Notes: generated by a model from the letters alone, not told the origin. Shown: positions 1-10,356, numbered from the stretch's first letter. The stretch is 64,000 bases of DNA from Piper betle (GCA_033002965.1 JAURVB010013513.1:25428-89427); one strand, 5' to 3'. Made by a program: numbers and translations.

Positions 1-859
1 CAAAGCAGCCGGGGCGGCGATGGCCATCGGTGGCGGCGTCAAAAATGGGTGGTGGCGGCAGCGTGCTCCGATCGGGGCTGCGGCCGGCCTCGACGGCGGT
101 CGGGATGATGGGGGAAACGTCGGCGACGGCGAGAAGGTGGTCGTCGGGGTCACAGCGGCGGCGGAGTGGCCCGGACGGCGGCGAATCGACGAGGGAGCGC
201 GTCGCGGCTTGTGGGGCGATTCCGGCGTCGTGGCGGCAAGACGGTGGCTGGGGTGGGTCGTGGCGGCACGGCGACTGCACGGCTGGGCAGGGCGGCGTTG
301 ATCGGCGGCTGTACGACGTCGGCGGTGGCGGCGGCGACGAACACGAGGGGCGACGGCGGCTAGGGTTTTGGAAGGGGAAGTGTCGGGAATGGAGAAAATA
401 TACTCCAGTGGCAGTTTCGTAATTAAGTATTGACTTGATTCCTACTCGAGTCAAAATAATAACTAGTTCGTAATAAATTCTAAAAAATCTAGAAAAATAT
501 GGAAAAATTCCACAAAATAAAACAAACACAACAACATCCAAATGGCATGCTCTATAACTAATAACCCACCCGAATATAATCCAACGCGTCCTAACGCGTT
601 ATTCGGCCTAAAACTATTTATACGATCAAATATATAAAAAGAAAAAAATACTGCATACTTTCATATATTCTGATAACTCATTTCTCACCATCTTCTCGAC
701 GTTATCATCATACATTTAGGTACACCTGACTCTCATCGCTCATAACTCACGGCTGGCCTCGACTCAGCACGCGGTTCATGAAACTGACTCGACTCGAACC
801 AACGGTCGAACCGACTGGTTCGGTAACGTAAAACCCTGACTCGAGTCACGGGTTTTACA
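1..859 (-). mobile_element. Y-type Ty3/gypsy LTR, cut by window edge (Y0, 3' LTR)
   Basis: This is the inner end of a long LTR read on the minus strand. Its last ~130 bp (about 730-859, ending GGGTTTTACA) match the corresponding ends at 46435-46566, 48900-49046, 56990-57137 and, inverted, 60381-60540. The first ~370 bases are strongly GC-rich and then switch to AT-rich DNA, a bipartite composition repeated in every Y- and X-type LTR here. Open frames in the GC-rich part overlap on both strands with low-complexity Arg/Gly/Ala content, so I do not call a gene. The 3' end of the LTR (minus sense) lies outside the window. Confidence 0.7.
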
Positions 860-1772
860 AGTTGGGTAGGTCTTTATACTTCACTATGACCAAACTTGAT
901 TATTACAAATACAAGTGTCACACCTTGTTGTCCTTAACTGAGAGCTCAACCGAAGAGATTCAAAACCCTTCACCCCCTTGACCTTAAGTTTGACTGCACA
1001 TGACAAACAAACATTCACACGTACAACAATCAAACCACTCCACACTTAGATTATCACAAGACTGCTTATAAATGCATACCACATGATCACACCCGATCTT
1101 ACAATCATACACTGATCTTGTACCCACTAATCACACCTGGTTAGTGTTACAATACCCTACAAGATCAACAAGGTCTTTTACAACATAATCACTCGAGAGA
1201 TATAGATACAATAACCAATTGTAGCAAACTGTCTTGAATTTGAATGTTAAGAAGTTGGCAAATGTAGCTTTAAAAAGGCATACCCAATCTTGAATCTCAA
1301 TTCTCAATCTTTCTTCTTTTTCTTTCTCGATTTACACATTGAATCTCTAACTTTGTATTATGAACCAAGCTCCACATTTGTAACCAAGCAAGTCCATAAC
1401 TCCAACCACATGAGTCATTAATATTGAGAAGGCTCCTCCAAACTCTAACATTAATTTCCCACTCAAGTGCAAATTCAAACTTGTTCAAAGCTTTAGGCTT
1501 CACGTGGACATTCCGATCTTGAAGGCTCCATTAAAGTTTTAGATCATCTCCATGTCCGAGTCCAAGACTTCAAAACTAAGTCCAATGACCTCATGTCCAA
1601 GACAAATCTAATCCAAAATATCACCACATTCTAAATTAATCCAATCATAATTTATAAAATGATTAACATGCTCTAATTCATCTGAAATATAACATAGAGC
1701 AAACTTTATGATTATAACATGAATTAATGTTTCATCATAAAAATCCGAAATAAACAAGTCTAAGACTTAACA
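860..1772 (-). repeat. 3' LTR of SIRE-like copia (truncated)
   Basis: It aligns with 6262-7040, sharing AGTTGGGTAGG near its left end and GACTTAACA at its right end. The other LTR starts at 5927, so roughly 335 bp are missing on this copy's left side. Read on the minus strand it begins TGTTAAGTCTTAGAC directly after the polypurine tract. Confidence 0.75.
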
Positions 1773-1790
1773 ATCTCCCCCTTTTGATGA
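1773..1790 (-). other. Polypurine tract of SIRE-like copia
   Basis: On the minus strand the stretch reads purine-rich with a run of A then G (AAAAGGGGGAGAT) immediately before the LTR start TGTTAAG. In copia elements this primes plus-strand DNA synthesis. Confidence 0.8.
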
Positions 1791-2099
1791 TGACAATATA
1801 TGAAGCTTGTACCATACTTTATAGGCCAATCCTCACGAAGTATTTTCTTAAATACTATACTTCCCGTTCAAGTAAGCAAGCCACTAATCAAGACACCTTT
1901 CTAAGCTTTCTCACTTCATTGATGCACACAAATCTTTCTTTAGTCACTTAGCCCCTATGGATATTGCATCAACACTCCTCCTTTGTCATACAAAAAAGGC
2001 AACTTAAGTACCTATAAAATAATGTTAGCCCATGTGCCAACTTGAGAGTATTATGCTAGAAAGTTGTCATTCATGATCTCAAAATGTGACCTTGATAAG

Positions 2100-3236
2100 A
2101 GAACATCTTGGATAATCAAGACATCAACCGAAACAAAACTTTAATAATCAAATTTCAAACCATGGTTAAGCCAAAAAGGAAAATCAACTCGAAGTTGAAC
2201 ACAACCAAAACCTCAACAACTGAAATAAGGTTTCGAAAAAAGTCATTATGCAATTAGGTTAGGAACCAAACCTAATTCAAATCTTATGTTCTTAAAACCA
2301 ATCAAACTCTAATGGTTTTGAAAATAAATCTCCACGTTGTAGTTTGAAGGAAACATATTGAATGTCAATATTTCCATCTCAAACATGTTCTCTAATGAAA
2401 TGATATTTTACCACAATGCGTTTTATCCGAGATGGAGATCTAGATTTTTGGTGATAGCAATTGCACTTGCACTACTACAATACAATGGGGTCTTCTTGAG
2501 ATTCATTTCTTGTTCCTTGAGTGTATGCATGCACAATATTTGAGCACTTCCAAGGACTAATTGAAATGTATTTGACCTTGGCAGTAGAAAATGTAGCCGA
2601 TGTTTGCTTCTTGCAATGCATGAAATAAGACAATTACCAAGGAAATAGCATGCTTCACTTGTGATTTTTCAATCATTCCTAGATCTAGCATAATCCAAAT
2701 TTGCATAAGCACAAAGATCAAAATGTGTACCCTTAGGATACCATAATCCATAATCACATGTTCCCTTGATCTATATGATCTTCATGATTGTCATATGAGA
2801 CTTTTTCGGATTTACTTGAAACTGAGCACATAAGCACACACTTAACATTATATCTGGACTGCTTGCAATGAGATACGACAAACTCCTAGTCATTCTTCTA
2901 TAGGACTTTTGATCAACATCTTTCTATTTTCCTCTTTGTCAATCTTGCAATTTCCACTCACAGGAACTTTAGATGTCTTGCAATTTTCCATACCAAATTT
3001 TTTCATAAGCTCTTTACCCCTTTCTTGCCTTTCGTCCACATTGGTCTCCCCTTGAGTTTGTGTCTTTATAGTCACAATATAATCATCCTTATCACAGTCT
3101 ATAACGAGCTCCTTGTTCGTCTTAACTTCATCAAAAATAATATTAGTAGATTCCTCAACAACAATGATTTCAAGATTATAAATTCTGTACCATGAGTTAT
3201 TCAAAACATATCAAAGGAATAAAGCATTTTGAGACT
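2100..3236 (-). pseudogene. Copia RT C-terminal / RNase H remnant
   Basis: Minus-strand conceptual translation, crossing several stops, gives copia-type fragments. These include KELMKKFGMENCKTSKVPV (about 2950-3020), the RSLSYLIASSPDI region that usually precedes RNase H (about 2840-2900), and DLCAYANLDYA and FLGNCLISC, which match the RNase H stretch (about 2600-2720). In intact elements these parts degrade the RNA strand of RNA:DNA hybrids. The frame is interrupted many times and the RT catalytic centre is not visible, so this is dead. The TRIM at 3242 cuts its upstream side. Confidence 0.7.
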
Positions 3237-3397
3237 TAAAATGTGAGATCCCTCAACTTAGTCCCACATCTAATACCTACTGGGAGAAGATCCTGTTTAT
3301 AAGTGGGAATGTACTATAGATCTTTAACTTCCGGGGTACCCATTTTAAAGAAATGACTTAGCCCATTACGTTGCACTTTGGGCTGGGTCGTTACAAA

Positions 3398-3410
3398 TGG
3401 TATCAGAGCC
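3398..3410 (+). other. TRIM primer binding site (initiator tRNA-Met)
   Basis: TGGTATCAGAGCC lies two bases after the LTR end TTACA and is complementary to the 3' end of plant initiator tRNA-Met. The same site occurs at about 3708 on the plus strand and inverted near 4385-4397 and 4694-4706. Confidence 0.9.
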
Positions 3411-4020
3411 GACCTGGTTCCGTGTTAGATGGTGGGCTGAATTAGAAACGTTGGCTAAGCTGCCGGTCACGGGCCAGAAAGGTCGTAGGCTGGGGCTAGC
3501 AACGGGCCAAGAATAGGCATTTCGGGACGAAATTTCCTAAGGTGGGTGGATTGTGAGATCCCTCAACTTAGTCCCACATCTAATACCTACTGAGAGAAGA
3601 TCCTGTTTATAAGTGGGAATGGACTATAGATCTTTAACTTCCAGGGTACTCATTTTAAAGAAATGACTTAGCCCATTACGTTGCACTTTGGGCTGGGTCG
3701 TTACAAATGGTATCAGAGCCGACCTGGTTCCGTGTTAGATGGTGGGCTGGATTAGAAACGTTGGCTAGGCTGCCGGTCACGGGCCAGAAAGGTCGTGGGT
3801 TGGGGCTAGCAACGGGCCAAGAATAGGCATTTCAGGGACAAAATTCCCTAAGGTGGGTGGATTGTAAGATCCCTCAACTTACCCACATCTAATACCTACT
3901 GGGAGAAGATCCTGTTTATAAGTGGGAATGGACTATAGATCTTTAACTTCCGGGGTACCCATTTTAAAGAAATGACTTGGTCCATTACGTTGCACTTTGG
4001 GCTGGGTCGTTGCAAATGGT

Positions 4021-4087
4021 ATCAGAGCGGAAGCGTGGTGGGCCCATAACCCACAGGTCCCAGGATCGAAACCTGGCTCTGATACCA
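4021..4087 (+). pseudogene. Captured initiator tRNA-Met sequence with CCA (palindrome hinge)
   Basis: These 67 nt match plant initiator tRNA-Met from the 5' acceptor strand (ATCAGAG) through the CAT anticodon region (GGGCCCATAACCC), the T-arm (GGATCGAAACC) and the 3' acceptor strand to a terminal CCA. Compared with the canonical 75-nt molecule as I know it, only 8 nt of the D-arm (TGGCGCAG) are absent. Plant nuclear tRNA genes do not encode CCA, so this derives from a mature, processed tRNA and not from a gene. It sits exactly between the inverted LTR arms: AATGGT precedes it and TTTGTAACGACC follows it. It is not expected to be a working tRNA gene. Confidence 0.9.
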
Positions 4088-4867
4088 TTTGTAACGACCC
4101 AGCCCAAAGTGCAACGTAATGGGCTAAGTCATTTCTTTAAAATGGGTACCCTGGAAGTTAAAGATCTATAGTACATTCCCACATATAAACAGGATCTTCT
4201 CCCAGTAGGTATTAGATGTGGGACTAAGTTGAGGGATCTCACAATCCACCCACCTTAGGAATTTCGTCCCCGAAATGCCTATTCTTGGCCCGTTGCTAGC
4301 CCCAGCCTACGACCTTTCTGGCTCGTGACCGGCAGCCTAGCCAACGTTTCTAATTCAGCCCACCATCTAACACGGAACCAGGTCGGCTCTGATACCATTT
4401 GTAACGACCCAGCCCAAAGTGCAACGTAATGGGCTAAGTCATTTCTTTAAAATGGGTACCCCGGAAGTTAAAGATCTATAGTCCATTCCCACTTATAAAC
4501 GGGATCTTCTCCAGTAGGTATTAGATGTGGGACTAAGTTGAGGGATCTCACAATCCACCCACCTTAGGAATTTCGTCCCCGAAATGTCTATTCTTGGCCC
4601 GTTGCTAGCCCCAGCCCACGACCTTTCTGGCCCGTGACTGGCAGCCTAGCCAACGTTTTTAATCCAGCCCACCATCTAACACGGAACCAGGTCGGCTCTG
4701 ATACCATTTGTAACGACCCAGCCCAAAGTGCAACGTAATGGGCTAAGTCATTTCTTTAAAATGGGTACCCCGGAAGTTAAAGATCTATAGTACATTCCCA
4801 CTTATAAACATGATCTTCTCCCAGTAGGTATTAGATGTGGGACTAAGTTGAGGGATCTCACATAAAA

Positions 4868-5330
4868 TTAAACTTATGCAATTGATGCTTGGTGTTTAAG
4901 ATATAATATCTTGAATTGAAAATATTAAGGTGGGAGATATTAGGAACTCTTCCGTAATAAATTTTATAAGCCATCTTACCAATAATGGGTCATACCTACC
5001 TTTACAAATGTTACAAGAACCATTGGTTGCTTCAGTTCAAAACCTATAAGTCAACCCTTAATCATTTGGTAATGTTCTGCCCATTTGAACAAATGATTCC
5101 TCCTTTCAACAACTCCATTTGTTGTTGTGTCCTTGAGGCCAAAAGTTGATGTCGAATTCCATCCTAATCACATAATTCTTCAAATAGCTTATTCAGGAAT
5201 TCACCACCTCTAACATTATTTTTCCTATCCCTACAAAACAATATTTTATTAGTTTCACCATCAATAATTTTACACATAGAAGATTTAAAAATAACTTCTT
5301 TTTGCATCACATAATTGACCGAAATGCTTC
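4868..5330 (-). pseudogene. Copia integrase remnant
   Basis: Minus-strand translation gives RGGEFLNKLFEELCD and GIRHQLLASRTQQQ (about 5110-5210). These correspond to the second catalytic-Asp-to-Glu segment of copia integrase (canonical GREFENKLF, SAPRTPQQN). It then gives VPNISHLNIF and ILNTKHQLHKF (about 4870-4950), the C-terminal integrase region. The central part is shortened and stops are present. Integrase would insert the cDNA into the genome; this copy cannot be functional. Confidence 0.65.
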
Positions 5331-5680
5331 AGAAATTGTGTTTTAATCTGCTCACAAGATAAACATTCTCTATTGATGGAGATTTGCCAACAATTTATTT
5401 TCCAACTATTTTTACTTCACCATTATCACTGAAAGTTGCACTTCCCCTATTATGAGACTCAAAACTAGACAATATAGATTAATCTCCGGTCATATATGTC
5501 TAGAACACCTACTATCTAAATACCACATAACATGATCCTTAGACATGATGCTAATTGACTTTAAACATGATACCTTAGGCACTCACTTCAACTTATTGTT
5601 TTAAGCCAATCTCATTTTGCACACACTTGATAAGTGGCTAATCTTACCACAAGTAAAACATGAGAGAGATAGTGTAGAAT
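5230..5680 (-). pseudogene. Copia gag zinc knuckle, protease and pre-integrase remnant
   Basis: Minus-strand translation shows CFTCGKISHLSSVC near 5617-5660, a CX2CX4HX4C zinc knuckle that in Gag binds the element's RNA. Next comes MWYLDSRCSRHI (about 5490-5530), matching the WYLDSGCSRHM block at the protease/pre-integrase boundary of SIRE elements. It is followed by VGKSPSIENVYLVSRLKHNF and VIFKSSMCKIIDGETNKI (about 5230-5400), the GAG-pre-integrase segment. Frames shift and stops occur. Together with the copia order this supports the SIRE assignment. Confidence 0.7.
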
Positions 5681-5911
5681 TTGCTTAAGTCGAAGTTCCA
5701 AGTCTAGTTGGGGGATACAAAACCTTTGTTAGCTGAGCCAAGAATTATGGTTTGAGGTACTTGCCAAAAGTAGATTTCTCACCAATACCAAATTGATTGG
5801 TTGATTTCCTTTGATATGCACCCATCATCTTGCAAACGTTTACCTTATCAACCGAAGTATGTAGTTGATTGCTCTCCATATTGCAAGATACTCACAATTG
5901 TACCAACTAAA

Positions 5912-5924
5912 AACTTTGATACCA
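5912..5924 (-). other. PBS of SIRE-like copia
   Basis: The plus strand reads AACTTTGATACCA, so the minus strand carries TGGTATCAAAGTT, a near-match to the tRNA-iMet primer site. It lies two bases from the LTR start at 5927. Confidence 0.75.
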
Positions 5925-5926
5925 AA

Positions 5927-7040
5927 TGAAATATAAGGATTGAGAATAGAACTTTCACACCAAAGAAAAATATAAGATTAATCAAGTTTAAAGACTTCAA
6001 TCCGATCTTAATTAAAACCGATCGTGAAATATGAAGTGATTTATACTGTAAATATTTTACCAAAAGGTGTGAGTATAAATCTAGAAAATCAACAATTAGA
6101 TTTATTGACAAATTTGTAACAAATCATATGTGTTGGCAAACTTATCGAACCATACATAAGATTTGAGACAAATTAGTTAAGCAATTAGATCAATCAAGAG
6201 TGTAAGGCAAGGAATACAATCAGTAAAGACAGATCTTTTACGAGGTTCTGAACTAGTCCACTAGTTGGGTAGGTGTACTATGCTTCAGTGTGACCAAACC
6301 TTATTGTTTCAAATACAAAAGTCGCATTTACTTGTCCTTGACCAAGCTCAGCCCAAGTGCTTTGCAAGCCACACTTATCCTTCACCATACTCAACCTGAG
6401 TCGGCTTCACAAGCCACACATTTGTCGTTCACCCCTTAAGCTCAACTTCACAACCCAACTGAACATTCACACTAACAACAATCACACCACTTCACACCTG
6501 GAATATCACACGACCCCTAGTGCAAGCACGACACATGATCACACCTAACCTTGCACCCACTAATCAGACTTGATTAGTATTACTACACCTCACAAGATCA
6601 ACAAGTTCTTTTACAATATAATCACTCAAGAGAAACAAAAATAATAACAAATAGTATCACATTCTCCTAACTCCAACCACTTGAGACATAAAAATTGATA
6701 AGGCTCTTCCAAACTCTAATACTAATTTTCCACTCAAGTTCAAATTCAAACTTATTCAAAGCTTTAGGCTCCACAAAGACATTCCAATCTTCAAGGTACC
6801 ATCAAACTTTTAGCTCATGTCCAAGTCCAAATCCGAGACTTCAAGACTAAGAGTCCCTTGATTTTTATGTCCAAGAAAAATCTAATCTGAAATGTCACCA
6901 CATTGGGAATTGAGCCAATCATAATTCATCATGTGATTAACTCGCTCTAATTCATTTGAAATATAATATAGAGAAAAACTTCATGATGACAATATCAATT
7001 CAACATCAAAATCTATAATGAACAAGGCCAAGACTTAACA
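5927..7040 (-). repeat. 5' LTR of SIRE-like copia
   Basis: About 1.1 kb, with TG at 5927 next to the PBS and GACTTAACA at its right end. It is colinear with 860-1772 over the right ~780 bp. The right edge joins a short remnant of a gypsy leader (7041-7126). Confidence 0.75.
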
Positions 7041-7126
7041 ATATGGAATAGCTGACCAAAGAAAACAACGAACACAAACATAGCCTTCCATCTTAATTGA
7101 CCAAGATTTGGCTTTGCTACCAAAAT
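7041..7126 (-). mobile_element. Leader remnant and degenerate PBS of gypsy element Y0
   Basis: The stretch TTCCATCTTAATTGACCAAG matches the sequence just inside the 5' LTRs of X (about 25780-25800) and, less well, Y2 (about 54070-54090). GCTTTGCTACCA at 7111-7122 is a degraded inverted tRNA-Met PBS. Most of the Y0 internal region is missing, replaced by the SIRE-like element. Confidence 0.55.
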
Positions 7127-8294
7127 TGTAACACCTCGATCCAGTTCAAACCAAAACAGGATCGAAAGTATTAAACTTTGGACTATTAGCCTTTATCATT
7201 TAAAATGGAATGCTGGCCATAGATTGAACCTAATCAGTCAAGGTGTTAAATGATAGAAGACCTATATACTCAAATGCATGATTGTGACACCTATGCTAGG
7301 CTGATATAAATAGGACAACTTACGCACATCGAAGTTAAAGGGGAACTAAAATTCTAGAAAGAATCTAACAGTCTCCCCTATAAATAGGATGGTTGGGAGA
7401 AAACTCCCCACAACAACATGTTATAATGAATTATTACTAATAGAAAATAACAATAGAAGAGCAAGAGGGTACATGGTCGTCACCCAATATGACACTACCC
7501 TACTTTGTAGGTATGAGAGGCTAGGATCATCTAATCCACCAACTTCAACCTGATTACGCACAAACATGGCCCAAACAACAACAATACAGACAAAACATAC
7601 ATAGATTCACATTCACACATTCACAGTTTGATTTCCACTTGTCACCTCTCACTTGGTCTTTCTGATGGGCTCATCTCCTATAAACAAAAAAACAAAAGTT
7701 CCACACCCATGGTCTTCAAAACTCTAAAGTACATGCACATGTAACATGGGTTAATTCAATCAGTTTCTAGAATCCAAGGCTTGGAGTGTACCATAAAACT
7801 CTATTAGACTTGCATACCCTAGATTATACCACTTGCAAAATAGCTCAAACATGGGTTAGCAATAAATAATACACATTTCTATAGAGGGCAGCTACAAAAT
7901 TGAAAATCATGATGCTCGAAAGCAAACATGCCACATCGCAACTTATTGGCTATTGACACTCAAATTTATGCATTACATTCAACTAAGAAAGCATGTAAGC
8001 TTCCACCATGAGTCATTTTGACCCTTCCACCTACCTGGTCACATCTTTAGTTCCAGACATATATAGAAAACTGTATATCAATAATCAATATATTAGCGGT
8101 ATAGAATAACTAATAAAAATATATCAAACTGACAAATAGGTACAAATAGCCATGAGGAAACATAATTTACGTCAGTCTTATGCATTACACTCTCGTAAAA
8201 AATTCTCGCAGGGCTAAAAATGAGAGGCATGCTAAGAACTCTCCATCATAAATGTAACTAGCACACAGATCATAATATCAATTGGCATGCTAAG
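7127..8294 (-). mobile_element. Y0 right LTR, first segment
   Basis: It begins TGTAACACCTCGATCC next to a PBS remnant, like the LTR starts at 25822 (X) and 54136 (Y2). The LTR is interrupted at 8295 by a solo LTR. No credible coding frame was found. The far end of this LTR could not be located with confidence; it may continue at 10194-10356 and 16599-18744. Confidence 0.5.
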
Positions 8295-8665
8295 TGTTAC
8301 AGCCTTAGTCCGAGGACGTGCCGGGTGCGCGGGATTGGGCAGTTGTTCCCATGCATGCCGGGTCCGACACGAGTAGCACGGGGCTATTCGAGTGGTGAAA
8401 CAACTGGTTGAGGCTAACACGGTGTTGCAGTTGCAGGTAACGAAGTGCCGAGCATGAGTCAGGTCGGAGACCAAATAAACCTCAAGATGATCGAGACGGG
8501 TGCTGGTGACCGAGCACTTGGGCGTCGATCATGATCGAGCATTGGTGCCGAGAACCGAGCGCGGGGACTTGAGGTTGATCGCTGCGTGCGGATCACGGAG
8601 TGCCGGGTGTGCGCTGGTTCGATGCTGGGGTGCGATCACTAGCGTGCCGGGTGAACAAGGATGTT

Positions 8666-8834
8666 CGAGCGCTGCCGAGACATCGGTGCAGCGTGCTCGA
8701 GCATTGGCGCGAGCGAGGCGTTGGCGTGATCGAGCGCTGCCGAGACATCGGTGCAGCGTGCTCGACCATTGGCGCGAGCGAGGCGTTGGCGTGATCGAGC
8801 GCTGCCGAGACATCGGTGCAGCGTGCGCGAGCGT
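8666..8834. repeat. 65-bp tandem repeat (2.6 units) in the solo LTR
   Basis: Units start at 8666, 8731 and 8796, each with CGAGCGCTGCCGAGACATCG. The first two are full and nearly identical and the third is partial. The position upstream of the TATA box suggests U3 repeats, which in many LTRs carry regulatory sites; that role is inferred. Confidence 0.9.
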
Positions 8835-9326
8835 GGGGCGCTAGCGGGGTTGATGATCGAGCCATGACCGAGCGTGATCGAGATTTGGCTAACGAGCATG
8901 CACGAGCGGTGAGCGAGCACATGATCGGTAGCGAGGGTCTGGCTGCACCAGCATGATCGATGGATGGAGTTGATCGGTACTAGAGGCTTATCGGTAGCAG
9001 GGGTTATCGGTGGTGCGTCTGGGACGTGCACGAGGTTGCTGGTTGGTCGAGCCGAAGACTTGGGTCGAGCCAGGGGGTTGGACGTGGTGGTTGTAACTAA
9101 CTACCAGCGCTGGACTTTGTTTGCCGATAGAGATAGAGGATGGATCTTGATCGGAATCTTGGAGATAAGATTGCAACTGAATTTGGAGATAAGCACGCCC
9201 AGGCTGGATTGAATTGAGACGTCAAGAGAGTCCAGATTCGTGGGAGATCTTGGAGATAATCTTTTGGGAAAAGATTATGCTCAGATTGTAGTTTATCTTG
9301 GAAGAGTTCAACAACGTGGAGACTCC

Positions 9327-9334
9327 TATAAAAG
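9327..9334 (+). promoter_or_regulatory. TATA box of the solo LTR
   Basis: TATAAAAG lies inside CCTATAAAAGGAGGAAG about 1.03 kb into the LTR. By analogy with other LTRs it would set transcription start some 30 bp downstream, on the plus strand. No activity can be inferred. Confidence 0.6.
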
Positions 9335-10193
9335 GAGGAAGCCAACGTGAGGAAAAAAAAGAACTGCTGAGAAGGGTCTTGGTGGAACGTCTGCTCTTTC
9401 TTGTGGAGAAGAAAGAAACCTCATCAAGCCAAGTTCGTGGAGTGCTGCAGATCAATTCCGGGAGTTGATTCTTCACGAGTTCGACGGCATAGGGTTGCTG
9501 GTCGTGGTGCTGTGATTGGAGGTACGACGTAGTTCTTCTCATAACCTAGTTTGCATTACTTGGTTGAGGGTTTTGCATGTAAACGAGTAGGTCGTGGGTG
9601 GCTGCTCGGGGTTGTGAGTTTGTGAGGACGATTGTGAGTGTGGGTACTCTAGTTCTCGCTACTCTTCAGGGGAAGAGTTGAACACCGTGGGGTTTGCATG
9701 TCCATGGTGTAAGCGATCATAGGGGTGATTGCTGTATCCTTGTTTTGTGTTTAATTCAAGGTTGGAACAGGGGTTCCGTAATTGTGGTGTTGGCGTCTGA
9801 TTTTGGGTACTAGCGGCGTTCCTTGATTCCGGGAACTTGCTGCGATACCGATCAGGGGATTGGTGTCAAGGATCGATATTGGGTGATCGATCAGAGTCGC
9901 TTCATACTACTTACTTGGTTTGCTATTGTGGACGTTTTGAGAATTGTCTATCGGTACCGAACGATATCGTGCACTAGGCAATTTGGGTGCTGGTATTTGT
10001 GTTCGGCGTGCGTCGTGATTTGCAGGAGCGCAGGGGTGTGGCTTCGGGTCTCTTGTAGAGATCGTCCCGCTACACGTGTAGTGGGGTTTCTGTTGCGTAC
10101 TTTGAAGGGAGGCTGGTGTTTCGGGAGCGAAACACGCCGCGCGGTTTGCTGTTGGGGCGAAAAATTTTGTCCCATAGAGAGCGGCCCGTGACA

Positions 10194-10356
10194 CTAAGCA
10201 TGACAAAATATCTTAACATAACATTGGCATGCTAAGCACAATAAGCATATTATAAGCATAAGCTAGAATGATAAACACAACACGTAGATCTTAGAATAAG
10301 TCGGCGCCAAGCATCACAAACATATCATAACATAAAGTTAGCATGCTAGCACAACA
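10194..10356. repeat. Degenerate GCATGCTAAGCAC repeats flanking the copia element
   Basis: Short AT-rich units with ATAACAT and GCATGCTAAGCAC recur at about 8222, 8284, 10199, 10226, 10270, 10338 and, after the copia insertion, at 16600-16640. They look like a decayed minisatellite that was split by both the solo LTR and the copia element. Confidence 0.6.

Larger units (their letters stand above)
3242..4862. mobile_element. Palindromic TRIM: six LTRs, four internals, tRNA-iMet hinge
   Basis: A miniature LTR retrotransposon array arranged as an inverted repeat. Left arm: LTR 3242-3395, internal 3396-3551, LTR 3552-3705, internal 3706-3862, LTR 3863-4014. Right arm, inverted: LTR 4090-4243, internal 4244-4399, LTR 4400-4552, internal 4553-4708, LTR 4709-4862. 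LTRs are 152-154 bp (TGTGAGATCCC to GGGTCGTTACA) and internals 156-157 bp. Each internal begins with a tRNA-iMet PBS (TGGTATCAGAGCC) and ends with a purine-rich AAGGTGGGTGGAT before the next LTR. No protein is encoded, as expected for TRIMs, so mobility would depend on enzymes from other elements. The hinge is a captured primer tRNA (4021-4087). The 5-bp duplication TAAAA lies at 3237-3241 and 4863-4867, so the whole palindrome entered as one unit. Confidence 0.9.
860..7040 (-). mobile_element. SIRE/Maximus-like Ty1/copia retrotransposon, decayed
   Basis: Two related LTR sequences (860-1772 and 5927-7040) flank degraded copia coding remnants on the minus strand. From the right the order is PBS, gag zinc knuckle, protease/pre-integrase, integrase, then RT/RNase H, which is the copia order. 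The polypurine tract read on the minus strand (AAAAGGGGGAGATTG, next to TGTTAAG) is typical of SIRE-like elements. The left LTR lacks about 335 bp of its outer end and abuts the Y0 LTR end at 859/860, so there is a deletion junction and no target duplication can be read. A palindromic TRIM interrupts pol at 3242-4862. Confidence 0.8.
8295..10193 (+). mobile_element. Solo LTR, 1.9 kb, TSD CTAAG
   Basis: It starts TGTTACAGCC and ends GCCCGTGACA, so it has TG...CA ends. Identical 5-bp flanks CTAAG lie at 8290-8294 and 10194-10198. No internal region is present, which fits LTR-LTR recombination of a full element. It is much more GC-rich than the AT-rich host DNA, contains a 65-bp tandem repeat and a TATA box, and shares no obvious copy with the rest of the window. 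Frames across it (for example 8500-8844 and 9823-10191) are overlapping on both strands and not gene-like. Confidence 0.85.

Noticed and set aside
20..422. Overlapping GC-rich frames at the window start, possible first exon
   Set aside because: The sequence is the GC block of a Y-type LTR; open frames occur on both strands because stop codons are rare at this composition.
4021..4087. Functional tRNA-iMet gene
   Set aside because: CCA is present, 8 nt of the D-arm are missing, and the ends coincide exactly with LTR/PBS junctions, so it is a retro-copied primer.
8500..9031. Arg/Ala-rich frames on both strands
   Set aside because: They are created by the 65-bp tandem repeat of the solo LTR and carry repeated peptides with no family resemblance.
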